Assembly (NCBI GenBank): GCA_036509255.1
Contig: DATCFY010000116.1
Span: forward strand, 1-64,000
Direction: 5' to 3'
DNA from: RYN-230 sp036509255
Lineage (GTDB): Bacteria; Actinomycetota; Actinomycetes; Streptosporangiales; Streptosporangiaceae
DNA length: 64,000 bases
Below, one piece after another: positions 27,361 to 36,103 of the stretch (its first letter is position 1; each line of letters begins with the position of its first letter). The notes under the pieces are model-generated. The model did no database searches and was not told where the DNA came from. It worked only from the letters and a program-made list of their open reading frames with translations. A program made the translations under genes and the position numbers.

Positions 27361-27962
27361 CGGGGATGACCGGGATGCCGGATGACGAGGTGCCGCGGGA
27401 CGCGATGCCCGCGCGCACGCCCGCGACCGGGCACATCCCCGAGACCGGGCACACCCCCGCGACCGGGCACACGCTCGTCGCGTGCCTGGGCAACATCTTC
27501 CTCAGCGACGACGGCTTCGGGGTCGAGGTCGCCCGGCGGCTGGCCAGTGAGCAGCTCCCCGAAGGGGTACGGGTCACCGACTACGGCATCCGCGGCATGC
27601 ACCTGGCCTACGACCTGGCCGAAGGATTCGACACCACCATCCTGGTGGACACCGCCCAACGCGGTGACGCACCCGGCACCGTCTACCTGATCGAGCCCGA
27701 GCCACGGGACGACCAGGGCGACCTGGCCCAGCTGAGCTTGTTCAACGCGCATGGCATGCAGCCAGACCTGGTGCTCAGCCTGGCTGGCTCGCTCGGCGGG
27801 GACGCCGGGCGGGTGCTGGTGGTGGGCTGCGAGCCCGCCACCCTGGAGGAGGGGATCGGGCTGAGCGCCCCGGTGACGGCCGCGGTGGAGGAGGCCGCGG
27901 CGATGATTACCAGGCTGGTCACCGCCGGCCAGAACACTTGCTCGTCAGACGTGGAGAGGTGA
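27357..27962 (+). CDS. Hydrogenase maturation endopeptidase (M52)
   Basis: 201 aa from GTG 27357, overlapping the SIS stop. ACLGNIFLSDDGFGVEVARR is the Ni-binding GN-x4-DDG motif (Asp52 aligns with Glu16 of E. coli HybD), and ILVDTAQRGDAPGTVY follows the second ligand region. It should cut the 22-residue tail from the large subunit after His572. An unusual N-terminal extension carries three hexapeptide repeats with His (27420-27473). It lies 4 nt before hypC. Confidence 0.92.
   Translation: MTGMTGMPDDEVPRDAMPARTPATGHIPETGHTPATGHTLVACLGNIFLSDDGFGVEVARRLASEQLPEGVRVTDYGIRGMHLAYDLAEGFDTTILVDTAQRGDAPGTVYLIEPEPRDDQGDLAQLSLFNAHGMQPDLVLSLAGSLGGDAGRVLVVGCEPATLEEGIGLSAPVTAAVEEAAAMITRLVTAGQNTCSSDVER
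27420..27473 (+). repeat. Three in-frame 18-bp repeats in the protease gene
   Basis: Units at 27420-27437, 27438-27455 and 27456-27473 encode PATGHI, PETGHT and PATGHT. They make a flexible His-containing leader ahead of the M52 domain. Confidence 0.8.
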
Positions 27963-27966
27963 TCGC

Positions 27967-28239
27967 ATGTGCCTTGGCATCCCAGGCGAGGTGATCGAGT
28001 TCCTGCCCGATCAGCCCGACCTGGCCAGGGTGGACGTCAGCGGTGTCCGGCGGGTGATCAATGTCGGCCTGCTTTCCGACGACCTGCCTAAGCCCGGTGA
28101 ATGGGTGCTCATTCACGTGGGCTTCGCGCTATCCAAGATCGACGAGGCTGAGGCAGCGGCCGCGCTGCAGTTCCTGGAGGGTATCGGCCAGGCCTACGCG
28201 GACGAACTGGAAGCTCTGCAGGCATCCCAAATCGAGTAG
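27967..28239 (+). CDS. hypC: Hydrogenase maturation factor HypC
   Basis: 90 aa beginning MCLGIPGEVIEFLPDQPDLA. Cys2 is the residue that binds the Fe(CN)2CO precursor and the large-subunit precursor. GVRRVINVGLLSDDLPKPGE and HVGFALSKIDEAEAA are typical. Length is standard. With HypD it forms the scaffold for assembly of the iron ligand set. It is followed 10 nt later by hypD. Confidence 0.95.
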   Translation: MCLGIPGEVIEFLPDQPDLARVDVSGVRRVINVGLLSDDLPKPGEWVLIHVGFALSKIDEAEAAAALQFLEGIGQAYADELEALQASQIE

Positions 28240-28249
28240 AGGGGGCAGG

Positions 28250-29377
28250 ATGCGCTTCGTTGACGAATTCCGCTCTGCGGACAAGGCGCACGCCCTGGCC
28301 GCGAAGATCGCCGAGCTGTGCGAGCCCGGGCGGCAGTACAAGCTGATGGAGGTGTGCGGCGGGCACACGCACACCATCTACAAGCACGGGCTCGAGGATT
28401 ACCTGCCCGAGCAGGTCACGCTGGTGCACGGCCCCGGCTGCCCGGTGTGCGTCATCCCGATGGGCCGGGTCGACGACGCGATGGCGCTGGCCTCGCAGCC
28501 GGACACCATCATGACCTCGTTCGGGGACATGATGCGGGTCCCGGGCAGCACAGGCTCGTTCTTCGACGCCAAAGCGCAGGGCACCGACATCCGGATGGTG
28601 TACTCACCGCTGGACTCGCTGAAGATCGCCAGGCAGAACCCGGACAAGCGGGTCGTGTTCATGGCCATCGGGTTCGAGACCACCACCCCGTCCACCGCGA
28701 TGACCGTGCTGCGCGCAGCCGCCGAGAAGCTGGACAACTTCTCCATCTTCTGCAACCACGTGACGATCATCCCGGCCATCAAGGCCATCCTGGACTCGCC
28801 CGACCTGCGCCTGGACGGGTTCATCGGCCCGGGTCACGTGTCCACGGTGATCGGCTGCCGCCCCTACGAGTTCATCGCCCGGGACTACGGCAAGCCCGTG
28901 GTGGTGGCCGGCTTCGAGCCGCTGGACATCCTGCAATCCATCTACATGCTGATGGTCCAGCTGTCCGAGGGCCGCAGCGAGGTAGAGAACCAGTACACCC
29001 GGGTGGTGCCGTGGGACGGCAACCTGGCCGCGCTGAACGCGATCAACCAGGTCATGGAGCTGCGCCCGTACTTCGAATGGCGCGGACTGGGCTTCATCTC
29101 ACACTCGGCGATGCGGGTCCGCCCCGAGTTCGCCAAGTACGACGCGGAACTGCTCTTCGAGGTACCCGGGGTCCGGGTCGCCGACCCGAAGGCCTGCCAG
29201 TGCGGCGAGGTCCTCAAGGGCGTGCTGAAGCCCTGGGAGTGCAAGGTGTTCGGCACCGCGTGCACGCCGGAGACCCCGATCGGGACCTGCATGGTCTCCC
29301 CGGAGGGCGCCTGCGCCGCGTACTACAACTTCGGCCGGATGAACCGCCGCCGGGTCGTGGAAGTGAGCATCTCATGA
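28250..29377 (+). CDS. hypD: Hydrogenase maturation factor HypD
   Basis: 375 aa from ATG 28250 with AGAGGGGGCAGG upstream. MEVCGGHTHTIYKHG, HGPGCPVCVIP and GFETTTPSTA are the conserved active-site motifs; the C-terminal cluster ligands lie in CQCGEVLKG, WECKVFGTACTPETPIGTC and EGACAAYY. HypD carries a [4Fe-4S] cluster and with HypC holds iron while CN and CO are added. The stop overlaps hypE (ATGA). Confidence 0.96.
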   Translation: MRFVDEFRSADKAHALAAKIAELCEPGRQYKLMEVCGGHTHTIYKHGLEDYLPEQVTLVHGPGCPVCVIPMGRVDDAMALASQPDTIMTSFGDMMRVPGSTGSFFDAKAQGTDIRMVYSPLDSLKIARQNPDKRVVFMAIGFETTTPSTAMTVLRAAAEKLDNFSIFCNHVTIIPAIKAILDSPDLRLDGFIGPGHVSTVIGCRPYEFIARDYGKPVVVAGFEPLDILQSIYMLMVQLSEGRSEVENQYTRVVPWDGNLAALNAINQVMELRPYFEWRGLGFISHSAMRVRPEFAKYDAELLFEVPGVRVADPKACQCGEVLKGVLKPWECKVFGTACTPETPIGTCMVSPEGACAAYYNFGRMNRRRVVEVSIS

Positions 29378-30549
29378 CCGACACCGGCACCGGCCGGGGC
29401 AGCTGGGTCGACGAGGCCCTGCGCGAGCACGAGGAGCACGCGGAGCCGGAACACGCCGGGCCGGAACCGGGCCGTGCCTCCGACCGTGAGCAGCAGGTCC
29501 TCGACCGGATCGACCGGGCCCGCCGCCGCCGGCCCAAGGTCCGTGAGGAGCGGATCACCATGTCCCACGGGGCCGGTGGCAAGGCCACCCGGACCCTGGT
29601 CGAGGCCGTCTTCCTGGACGCGTTCAGCAACCCACTGCTCGAGCCCCTGGAAGACTCCGCGCAACTGCACGTAAACGGCGGCCGTGTCGCGCTGACCACC
29701 GACTCCTACGTGGTGTCGCCGCTGTTCTTCCCAGGCGGCGACATCGGCGACCTCGCGGTCAACGGCACCGTCAACGACCTGGCCGTGTCCGGCGCGACCC
29801 CGCTCTACCTCTCCGCCGGGTTCATCCTGGAGGAGGGCTTCCCGGTCGCTGACCTGCTCAAGATCGTGGCCTCGATGAAGGCCGCGGCCCAGGCCGCCGG
29901 GGTTCAGGTGGTCACCGGGGACACCAAGGTGGTGCAGCGGGGTAAGGCTGACGGCTGCTACATCAACACGGCCGGCGTGGGCGTGCTGGAGCATGACATG
30001 TCCCTGGGCGTAGCGAACGCCAGGCCCGGGGACGCGGTAATCGTGTCCGGCCCGATCGGCGATCACGGCGTGACCATCATGCTGGCCCGCGGCGAGCTGG
30101 ACATCGAGGCCGACATCACCTCGGACACCGCGCCGCTCAACGGGCTGGTCGCCGACCTGCTGGCCGCCACCCCCGGGGTCCGCGCGCTGCGCGACGCCAC
30201 CCGGGGCGGCGTGGCGACGATCCTGAACGAGGTGGCCACCGCGGCCGGGGTCGGGGTGCTCGTCAACGAGGACGCGATCCCGGTGCGCACCGTGGTGCGC
30301 GGCGCGTCTGAGCTGCTGGGCATCGATCCCATGTACGTGGCGTGCGAAGGCCGGATGGTCGTCATCGTCGACGGCGGCGAGGCGGACAAGGCCCTGGCCT
30401 CGCTGCGTTCCCACCCGCTCGGCGCGGACGCCGCGATCATCGGCTCGATCACCGCGGACCCGCCGGGCATGGTCCTGCTCAACACCGCGTTCGGCGGGTC
30501 CCGGATCGTGGACCTGCTGGTCGGTGACCCACTGCCGCGCATCTGCTGA
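29374..30549 (+). CDS. hypE: Hydrogenase maturation factor HypE with N-terminal extension
   Basis: 391 aa. ITMSHGAGGKAT starts the PurM-like domain at about residue 61, after a charged extension rich in Glu and Arg not found in typical HypE. DIGDLAVNGTVNDLAVSG and RDATRGGVATILNE are ATP-binding motifs. The C-terminus is PRIC, whose Cys receives the carbamoyl group from HypF and converts it to thiocyanate. The length excess of about 55 residues is due to the extension. The HypA gene starts 12 nt later. Confidence 0.95.
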   Translation: MTDTGTGRGSWVDEALREHEEHAEPEHAGPEPGRASDREQQVLDRIDRARRRRPKVREERITMSHGAGGKATRTLVEAVFLDAFSNPLLEPLEDSAQLHVNGGRVALTTDSYVVSPLFFPGGDIGDLAVNGTVNDLAVSGATPLYLSAGFILEEGFPVADLLKIVASMKAAAQAAGVQVVTGDTKVVQRGKADGCYINTAGVGVLEHDMSLGVANARPGDAVIVSGPIGDHGVTIMLARGELDIEADITSDTAPLNGLVADLLAATPGVRALRDATRGGVATILNEVATAAGVGVLVNEDAIPVRTVVRGASELLGIDPMYVACEGRMVVIVDGGEADKALASLRSHPLGADAAIIGSITADPPGMVLLNTAFGGSRIVDLLVGDPLPRIC

Positions 30550-30561
30550 CGGGCGGCACCC

Positions 30562-30891
30562 GTGCACGAACTGGCGATCACCGAAGGGGTGGTGCAGGCG
30601 GTGACCGAGCGGCTGCCCGGCACGCCCATCGCCTGCGTGCACCTGGAGATCGGCGTCATGTCCGGCGTGGTCGCGGACTCCGTGCGGTTCTGCTTCGACC
30701 TGGTGACCGAGGGCACCACGCTGGAGGGAGCGCGGCTGGACATCATCCAGCCCGCGGCCCGCTGCCGGTGCCGGGACTGCGGCGCCGAGTTCGAGCCCGA
30801 CGGCATGATCGCGCTGTGTGACTGCGGCAGCGCCGACGTGGCTGTCCTGGCGGGCCAGGAACTGCGCATCAGGTCCGTGGAGGTGGTGTGA
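30562..30891 (+). CDS. hypA: Nickel chaperone HypA
   Basis: 109 aa from GTG 30562. MHELAIT gives the N-terminal Met-His-Glu nickel site. The zinc site reads CRDC and then LCDCGSADV, so the second pair is CxC rather than the usual CxxC. It delivers nickel to the large subunit with HypB, whose gene begins 1 nt after the stop. Other features match the family length and core (LEIGVMSGV). Confidence 0.93.
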   Translation: MHELAITEGVVQAVTERLPGTPIACVHLEIGVMSGVVADSVRFCFDLVTEGTTLEGARLDIIQPAARCRCRDCGAEFEPDGMIALCDCGSADVAVLAGQELRIRSVEVV

Positions 30892-30892
30892 C

Positions 30893-31711
30893 GTGTGCGC
30901 GACCTGCGGCTGCGGCGTCGCCGGCGTCCGGGTGTTCGGCCCGGGCCAGCTCGGCCCAGCCGGCCACGACCACGGAACCGATCACAGTCATGACCATGAG
31001 CACGCGCACGGGCCTGGGCAAGCGGACCGCGGGCAGCCGCCCAGCCACGAGCACGGCCTGGACGGCCGGACCGTCCAGATCCAGCAGAACATCCTGGCCA
31101 AGAACGACCGGCTGGCCGAGGACAACCGCGCCTGGCTCACCGCCCGCGGCATCCTCGCGGTCAACCTGATGAGCTCGCCCGGGGCGGGCAAGACCACGCT
31201 GCTGGAGCGCACCGCCCGGGAGGCGGGCGCCGGGCTGGGCCTCACCGTGATCGAGGGGGATCAGGAGACCACGCTGGACGCGTCCCGGATCGAGGCAGCC
31301 GGCTGCGCGGTCGCGCAGATCAACACGGGTGCGGGCTGCCACCTGGACGCCAGCATGGTGGCCCGCGGGCTGAGCGCGCTGAACCCGAGCCCCGGCTCGG
31401 TGCTGGTCATCGAGAACGTCGGGAACCTGGTCTGCCCGGCCCTATTCGACCTGGGCGAGGCGGCCCGGGTGGTGCTGTCCTCGGTCACCGAAGGCGCCGA
31501 CAAGCCCATCAAGTACCCGCAGATGTTCCGCGGCGCGGACCTGGTCCTGCTGACCAAGGTGGACCTGCTGCCCTACGTGGATTTCGATACCGGGCGGCAC
31601 GCACGGGACCTCAAGCTGATCAGCCCGGGCGCCCAGATCATGCCAGTCTCGGCCACCACTGGCGAAGGGCTGCCCGCCTGGTACGCCTGGCTCAGCGAGC
31701 GCACCCGCTGA
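30893..31711 (+). CDS. hypB: Nickel-inserting GTPase HypB
   Basis: 272 aa from GTG 30893. The N-terminus has CATCGCG, the high-affinity nickel motif, then a His-rich stretch HDHGTDHSHDHEHAHG that could store nickel or zinc. P-loop is SSPGAGKTTLL; ENVGNLVCPALFDLGE and LLTKVDLLPY are G-domain motifs, and TGAGCHLDASMV carries the metal site at the dimer interface. It is the last gene of the hyp operon; hypF is not here but at 46593. Confidence 0.95.
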   Translation: MCATCGCGVAGVRVFGPGQLGPAGHDHGTDHSHDHEHAHGPGQADRGQPPSHEHGLDGRTVQIQQNILAKNDRLAEDNRAWLTARGILAVNLMSSPGAGKTTLLERTAREAGAGLGLTVIEGDQETTLDASRIEAAGCAVAQINTGAGCHLDASMVARGLSALNPSPGSVLVIENVGNLVCPALFDLGEAARVVLSSVTEGADKPIKYPQMFRGADLVLLTKVDLLPYVDFDTGRHARDLKLISPGAQIMPVSATTGEGLPAWYAWLSERTR

Positions 31712-31764
31712 GCTCAGCCCAAAAGCCAATTCCGCAACGAAGACCGCTCTCGTCCCAGCCCTTC

Positions 31765-31780
31765 CCGCAGTCCAATGCGG
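31765..31780 (+). terminator. Possible weak terminator after hypB
   Basis: CCGCA-GTCCAA-TGCGG forms a 5-bp stem, followed by AT-rich DNA (GCAAATTAGTCATAAATTAA). It sits between convergent hypB and the RsbW-like gene. Confidence 0.35.
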
Positions 31781-31831
31781 TGCAAATTAGTCATAAATTA
31801 ACGGTGCGCAATTTAAAGTGACGTTCCGGCG

Positions 31832-32374
31832 TCAGGCGGGTTTCCAGTCGAGCCGGAACCACACGGCCGTCCCGCGGGTGGAGCCGTCCCGGTAGGCGTG
31901 GTGGCCCCACCAGGCCGCCAGCGACTCGACGGTGAGCAGCCCGTGCCCGGATTCCGCGAGCCTCCCACGCTGGCCCGCGGCCAGCCTGGGGGTGGAGTCG
32001 GAACCGTCATCCAGGACGGCCACGCATGCCGACGCCTGCCCGCGCCAGACGACGACCTGGAATTTCCCGTTCTGGCCGGTCCGGGTGTGCCGGATCGCGT
32101 TGCTGGCTAGTTCGGAAGCGCACAGCAGAGCGTCGTCCGTCACAGGGCAGCCGTCCAGGATCCGGCCGACGAAACGGCGGGCCTGCGCCACCTGGTCCAG
32201 ACGCCCGGGGAACACCCGGCGTTTCGGGGTGGTGACCAGCCATGCACCGAGCCAGGCAAGCTGGTTCAGCGAACCGACTGGTAAGGCGTGCGGGGGTACA
32301 CCGCGCGGCACCGGGGGCTCAAACGCCGCCGTCCCCGGGGCCGCAGGGGCGGCAGTTGGTGAGCTGCCCAACAT
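31832..32374 (-). CDS. RsbW-like ATP-binding protein (anti-sigma kinase fold)
   Basis: 180 aa from ATG 32374 (GGGGAGAGG upstream). HATPase motifs: ASELASNAIRHT (N box), AVLDDGSDSTP (G1) and ESGHGLLTVESL (G2). These are the small stand-alone HATPase_c_2 proteins common in actinobacteria, some of which inhibit sigma factors and some of which have lost that role. No partner antagonist gene is next to it. The N-terminal 55 residues are Pro-rich. Confidence 0.82.
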   Translation of the reverse strand: MLGSSPTAAPAAPGTAAFEPPVPRGVPPHALPVGSLNQLAWLGAWLVTTPKRRVFPGRLDQVAQARRFVGRILDGCPVTDDALLCASELASNAIRHTRTGQNGKFQVVVWRGQASACVAVLDDGSDSTPRLAAGQRGRLAESGHGLLTVESLAAWWGHHAYRDGSTRGTAVWFRLDWKPA

Positions 32375-32699
32375 GATGCCTCTCCCCATCAAAGTCTGAT
32401 ATGGACGCTTTTGCCTCCCCCACTCTGCCGGTAACCGGTGCCTTTCTGCTAGAGCCAGAACGCCCAAAAGGCATCATCAATTCGTAAACGTGCGCTCCGC
32501 TCGTTGAACTTGCCCCAGGGGCAAGACCCGGCATCAGCGTCCATGACGTACTCCCGCCTCCCGCCCGACTCACCCCCGGCCCCGATGGTGGGATTAACAC
32601 CACCGAGATCAGCGGCCGGACCCGATATCAATGAAGGAGCACGAAGAGCACCTGACCAGGGGTGCGCGATGACGGGTGTGGTGCGACGTGGAGGTACCA
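32375..32699. promoter_or_regulatory. Divergent promoter region, RsbW-like / histidine kinase
   Basis: 325 bp between divergent genes. No open frame of merit. GGAGGT at 32690-32695 is the ribosome site of the kinase gene. No palindrome was recognised. Confidence 0.4.
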
Positions 32700-33935
32700 A
32701 TGAGTGACGGCGCCAGCGGTTTCCGCCGACTGGGCCGGCTGACCATCCGGACCTGCGTCCGCGGGCTCGTTATCGCCGTCCTTTCGGTGATGCCCGGCGT
32801 CCCGCTGTTCATCGCCTCCGTCGTCTCCCTCCCCCTCCTGGCCGTGGGGATCGGGGTGGTGCCCGTGCCGATGAGCCTGCTGGCCGTGCGCCGCCGGGTC
32901 AGCCAGCAGCGCCGCTTCGCGCTGGACTGGTCGCGCGTGAGCATCGCCACGCCCTACCGCCCCCGGCCGCACGAAGTCAGCAACGGGCTGATCGGGCGGC
33001 TGCAGCGGTGCAAGTGGCTGCTGACCGACCCCGCGACCTGGCGGGACCTGCTGTGGACCTTGGCCAACATGCCGGTCGGGGTGGCGCTCGGGGCGCTGCC
33101 CGCGTTCGGCGTCGTCGTCGGGGTGGTCGGCTTGCTGTCCGGGGTGTGGCTCAACCCGGGCCACCTCAAGCAGCTGCCGCTCTTCCTGGGCCTGCTGCTG
33201 GTCGGAGTGTTCGCGGGTCCGCGGGTGCTGAAGGCGCACGCCCAGTTCAGTGCGGCGCTGCTGGCCCCGACCCGCAAGGAGCTGGATGCGCAGCTCGGCC
33301 GGCTGAACGAGTCGCGCTCCCAGGTGGTGGACGCGTCCGCGGCCGAGCTGCGCCGGATCGAACGCGACCTGCATGACGGGGCGCAGGCCCGGCTGGTCTC
33401 GCTGGGCATGAGCATCGGCCTGGCCGAGCAGGTCCTCAGGGACGATCCCGACCTGGCACTGAAACTGCTGGCCGAGGCGCGGGCGTCCAGCGGCCAGGCC
33501 CTGACCGACCTGCGCCACCTGGTCCGCGGCATCCACCCGCCGGTGCTGGCCGAACGCGGTCTGGACGGCGCCGTCCGGGCGCTCACGCTGACCCTCCCGC
33601 TGCCCGTCGACCTGCGTATCGAGCTGCCGGGCCGACCTCCGGCCCCGGTGGAGTCCGCCGCCTATTTCGCCATCGCCGAGGTACTGGCTAACGTGGTCAA
33701 GCACAGCGCCGCGCGGAGCGCCTGGATACATCTTGAGTACAGTCAGGCCCGGCTGATCGCGATCATCGGCGACGACGGCACCGGCGGGGCTGTCCCCCGG
33801 ATCGGCGGCGGGTTGCGCGGCATCGAGCGGCGGCTGGCCGCTTTCGACGGGGTAATCGCCGTGACCAGCCCGGTCGGCGGTCCGACCGTGGTGACCATGG
33901 AGCTGCCGTGCGAGTTGTCCTTGGCGAGGACCTGA
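32700..33935 (+). CDS. NarL-type sensor histidine kinase
   Basis: 411 aa from ATG 32700. Two pairs of hydrophobic helices (about residues 18-62 and 118-175) are followed by HisKA_3: RIERDLHDGAQARLVSLGMS with phospho-acceptor near His225. HATPase motifs are EVLANVVKHSAA, IGDDGTGG and GGLRGIERRLA. The N-terminal sensor region (two short membrane hairpins, no extracellular domain) is of the type often called an intramembrane sensor. Its 3' end overlaps the response regulator by 28 bp. Confidence 0.9.
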   Translation: MSDGASGFRRLGRLTIRTCVRGLVIAVLSVMPGVPLFIASVVSLPLLAVGIGVVPVPMSLLAVRRRVSQQRRFALDWSRVSIATPYRPRPHEVSNGLIGRLQRCKWLLTDPATWRDLLWTLANMPVGVALGALPAFGVVVGVVGLLSGVWLNPGHLKQLPLFLGLLLVGVFAGPRVLKAHAQFSAALLAPTRKELDAQLGRLNESRSQVVDASAAELRRIERDLHDGAQARLVSLGMSIGLAEQVLRDDPDLALKLLAEARASSGQALTDLRHLVRGIHPPVLAERGLDGAVRALTLTLPLPVDLRIELPGRPPAPVESAAYFAIAEVLANVVKHSAARSAWIHLEYSQARLIAIIGDDGTGGAVPRIGGGLRGIERRLAAFDGVIAVTSPVGGPTVVTMELPCELSLART

Positions 33936-34552
33936 CCCTCCTGCGGGACGGGCTGATCCGGCTGCTCACCGCGTACGACATGGAGGTCGTGGAGGCCGCC
34001 GACAACGGGCCCGCGCTGTTGCACGCGCTGATCACCCATCGCCCGGACGTGGCGGTGGTGGATGTGCGGCTTCCCCCGACCTTCACCGACGAGGGCCTCA
34101 AAGCGGCGATCGAAGCCCGGGCCCAGGTGCCGGGCCTGCCGGTGCTGGTCCTGTCCCAGCATGTCGAGCAGCTCTACGCCCGCGAGTTGCTGTCCGGCGG
34201 CAGCGGCGGCCTCGGCTACCTGCTCAAGGACCGGATCTCCGACGTCCGGCGATTCATCGAGGCGGTACGCACCGTGGCCGGCGGTGGCACCGCCATGGAC
34301 CCTGAGGTCATCTCCCAGCTGCTGGCCCGCCGCGCCCGCGATGAGCCACTGCGCCGGCTCACCCCGCGGGAACGCGAGGTGCTCGCCCTGATGGCCGAGG
34401 GACGCACCAACGCCGGCATCGCGGCCCGGCTCGTGGTCACCGAGAAGGCGGTCAGCAAGCACATCAACAACATCTTCACCAAGCTTGACCTGTACCGCGG
34501 CGGGGACGACAACCGCCGCGTCCTGGCGGTGCTGACCTACCTCAACGCCTGA
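33908..34552 (+). CDS. LuxR/NarL-family response regulator
   Basis: 214 aa from GTG 33908. Receiver domain has the phospho-acceptor Asp52 (AVVDVRLPP), and conserved Lys in LLKDRIS. C-terminal LTPREREVLALMAEGRTNAG is the LuxR helix-turn-helix. Partner of the kinase that overlaps it. The next genes downstream are on the other strand (decayed ABC transporter), so its target genes are not obvious from position. Confidence 0.9.
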   Translation: MRVVLGEDLTLLRDGLIRLLTAYDMEVVEAADNGPALLHALITHRPDVAVVDVRLPPTFTDEGLKAAIEARAQVPGLPVLVLSQHVEQLYARELLSGGSGGLGYLLKDRISDVRRFIEAVRTVAGGGTAMDPEVISQLLARRARDEPLRRLTPREREVLALMAEGRTNAGIAARLVVTEKAVSKHINNIFTKLDLYRGGDDNRRVLAVLTYLNA

Positions 34553-34616
34553 GGTGACACGCCGCCCGCTGGGGCGTGCGCCGGCGCCCGGTGATGGCCA
34601 GGGCTGTCCTGCCGGG

Positions 34617-35403
34617 TCAGGCGGCGGTCCGGTGCCGGAACAGCCAGGACGCCGCGGTGAACGACACCACGAGGATGCCGGCGCACCACGCGCAGACGAT
34701 CCACGCTTCGTGACCCACGGCCGCGCCAGTCGAGGTGTGCCCCATCCAGAGGCCGCGCATGGTCTCCACGATCGGGGTGAACGGCTGGTGCTCGGCGAAC
34801 CCGCGCATCCACGACGGCAGCGTCTGGGCGGGCACGAACGCGGTACTGACGTAGGGCAGGAACATGAGCACGAACGTGAACGCGTTCGCCGCCTCGACGC
34901 TCCCAGCCAGCAGGCCGGCCGCCGCCGCCAGCCAGGACAGGGCCAGCACGAAGAACACGATCATGGCCGCCGCTGCCACCCAGCCCGCCGGGCCCGCTGT
35001 GGGCCGCCAGCCCACCGCCAGGCTCACGCCGATGACCAGGGCGGCGGCGACGAGGTTGCGGGCCAAGCTGGCCACGACGTGGCCGACCAGGACCAGGGAA
35101 CCACTGATCGGCATGGACCGGAAGCGGTCCACGATGCCGTTGCTCATGTCGGTCGCCACCGCCACCGCGGTGGTGCCCGCACCGAACCCGGCGCACAGCA
35201 CGATCAGGCCGGGCACCACGTAGTCGACATAGGCGCCGGCTGCCGTCGAAGGCGCCCCCGAACACGTACACGTACACGAACATCAGCATCAGCACTACGG
35301 GCAGCATCAGCGCGGTGAAGAACGCCTCCGGGTCACGCAGCGACCGGCGGACGCAGCGGGTGACCATCACCCGCGAGTCGGTGAATGCGTAGGCCATGCT
35401 CAC
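34617..35403 (-). pseudogene. ABC-2 permease (DrrB-like), frameshifted
   Basis: The N-terminal part from GTG 35403 or ATG 35397 reads AYAFTDSRVMVTRCVRRSLR and FVYVYVFGGAFDGS. The rest, in another frame, reads GAYVDYVVPGLIVLCAGFGA through to FTAASWLFRHRTAA. A single extra base near 35236-35241 separates them: removing one C from AGCCGGC restores one frame. Together they make a normal six-helix ABC-2 permease of about 260 aa, as in daunorubicin-type exporters. The upstream ATPase gene is also wrecked, which favours true decay over a read error. Confidence 0.82.
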
Positions 35404-36030
35404 CGGGCCTTCTCCTCAGGCTCCTGGGTGACGGTCAGGAACACGTCGTCCAGGCTGGGGCGGTAGGTGGACACTCTGTGCGCGGGGGCCGCCCGCAGCC
35501 TGGAGCCGGTCCAGGATCTGGAAGATTTCGCTGGCCGTGCCCTCGGTGGCCACATCGATGGTGTGCAGCCGGTCGTCGGTGCGCACCGGGTCGAGCCCGC
35601 CCAGTGCGCGTTCGTAACCGGCCACGTCGGCGAACTGCAGCCGGACGACCTCCGCGCCCAGCCTCGCCTTCAGCTCGTCGGGCGTGCCCTGGGCCACGAC
35701 CCGGCCGTGGTCGAGCACCGCGACCGTGTCGGCGAGCTGATCCGCTTCCTCCAGGTACTGCGTGGTCAGCAGGACCGTGACTCCCTCGTCGACCAGGCGC
35801 ATCTCCCGGGCGCGGACCCGGGCCGCGCGCCGGGACAGGCGCAGCAGCTGGGCCATCATCTCCAGGTTCTCCCGGCCGGTCAGCTTCTCGTCCACCGCCG
35901 CGTACTGCCCGGTGAGGCTGATCGACCGCTTGACCCCGACCGGATCGGCGAGCAGGTCGTGCCCGGCGATGGTGGCCGTCCCCGCGTCGGGGCGCATCAG
36001 GGTGGCCAGAATCCGGACCATCGTGGTCTT
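35400..36030 (-). pseudogene. DrrA-like ABC ATPase, 3' part (interrupted, deleted, frameshifted)
   Basis: Reading from the insertion point: KTTMVRILATLMRPDAGTAT, then VKRSISLTGQYAAVDEKLTG and LRLSRRAARVRAREM. It then jumps straight to RLVDEGVTVLLTTQYLEEAD, so about 75 residues holding the SGG signature and Walker B are missing. Near 35499 one extra base shifts the frame; the true end VSTYRPSLDDVFLTVTQEPE continues in the next frame and stops at 35400-35402. The 5' part is at 39455-39583 beyond the mobile element. Not functional. Confidence 0.88.
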
Positions 36031-36045
36031 CCCGGTTACTGGTCC
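36016..36045. other. Left attachment junction of the integrative element
   Basis: On the minus strand the element DNA AACCGGG meets AAG at 36030-36028 and then ABC codons ACCACGATGGTC. The AAG is shared with the right junction and marks the crossover region. Confidence 0.8.
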
Positions 36046-36103
36046 GGGGCACTCAGGAGCCGTACCCTGGCAGGCAGGGCGGGGCGGGACAGGAGCGCAG
36101 GTC

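Noticed and set aside
31740..31831. AT-rich patch after hypB as a replication or att site
   Set aside because: Only short AT-rich DNA with a weak hairpin between convergent genes; no repeats support an origin or att site.
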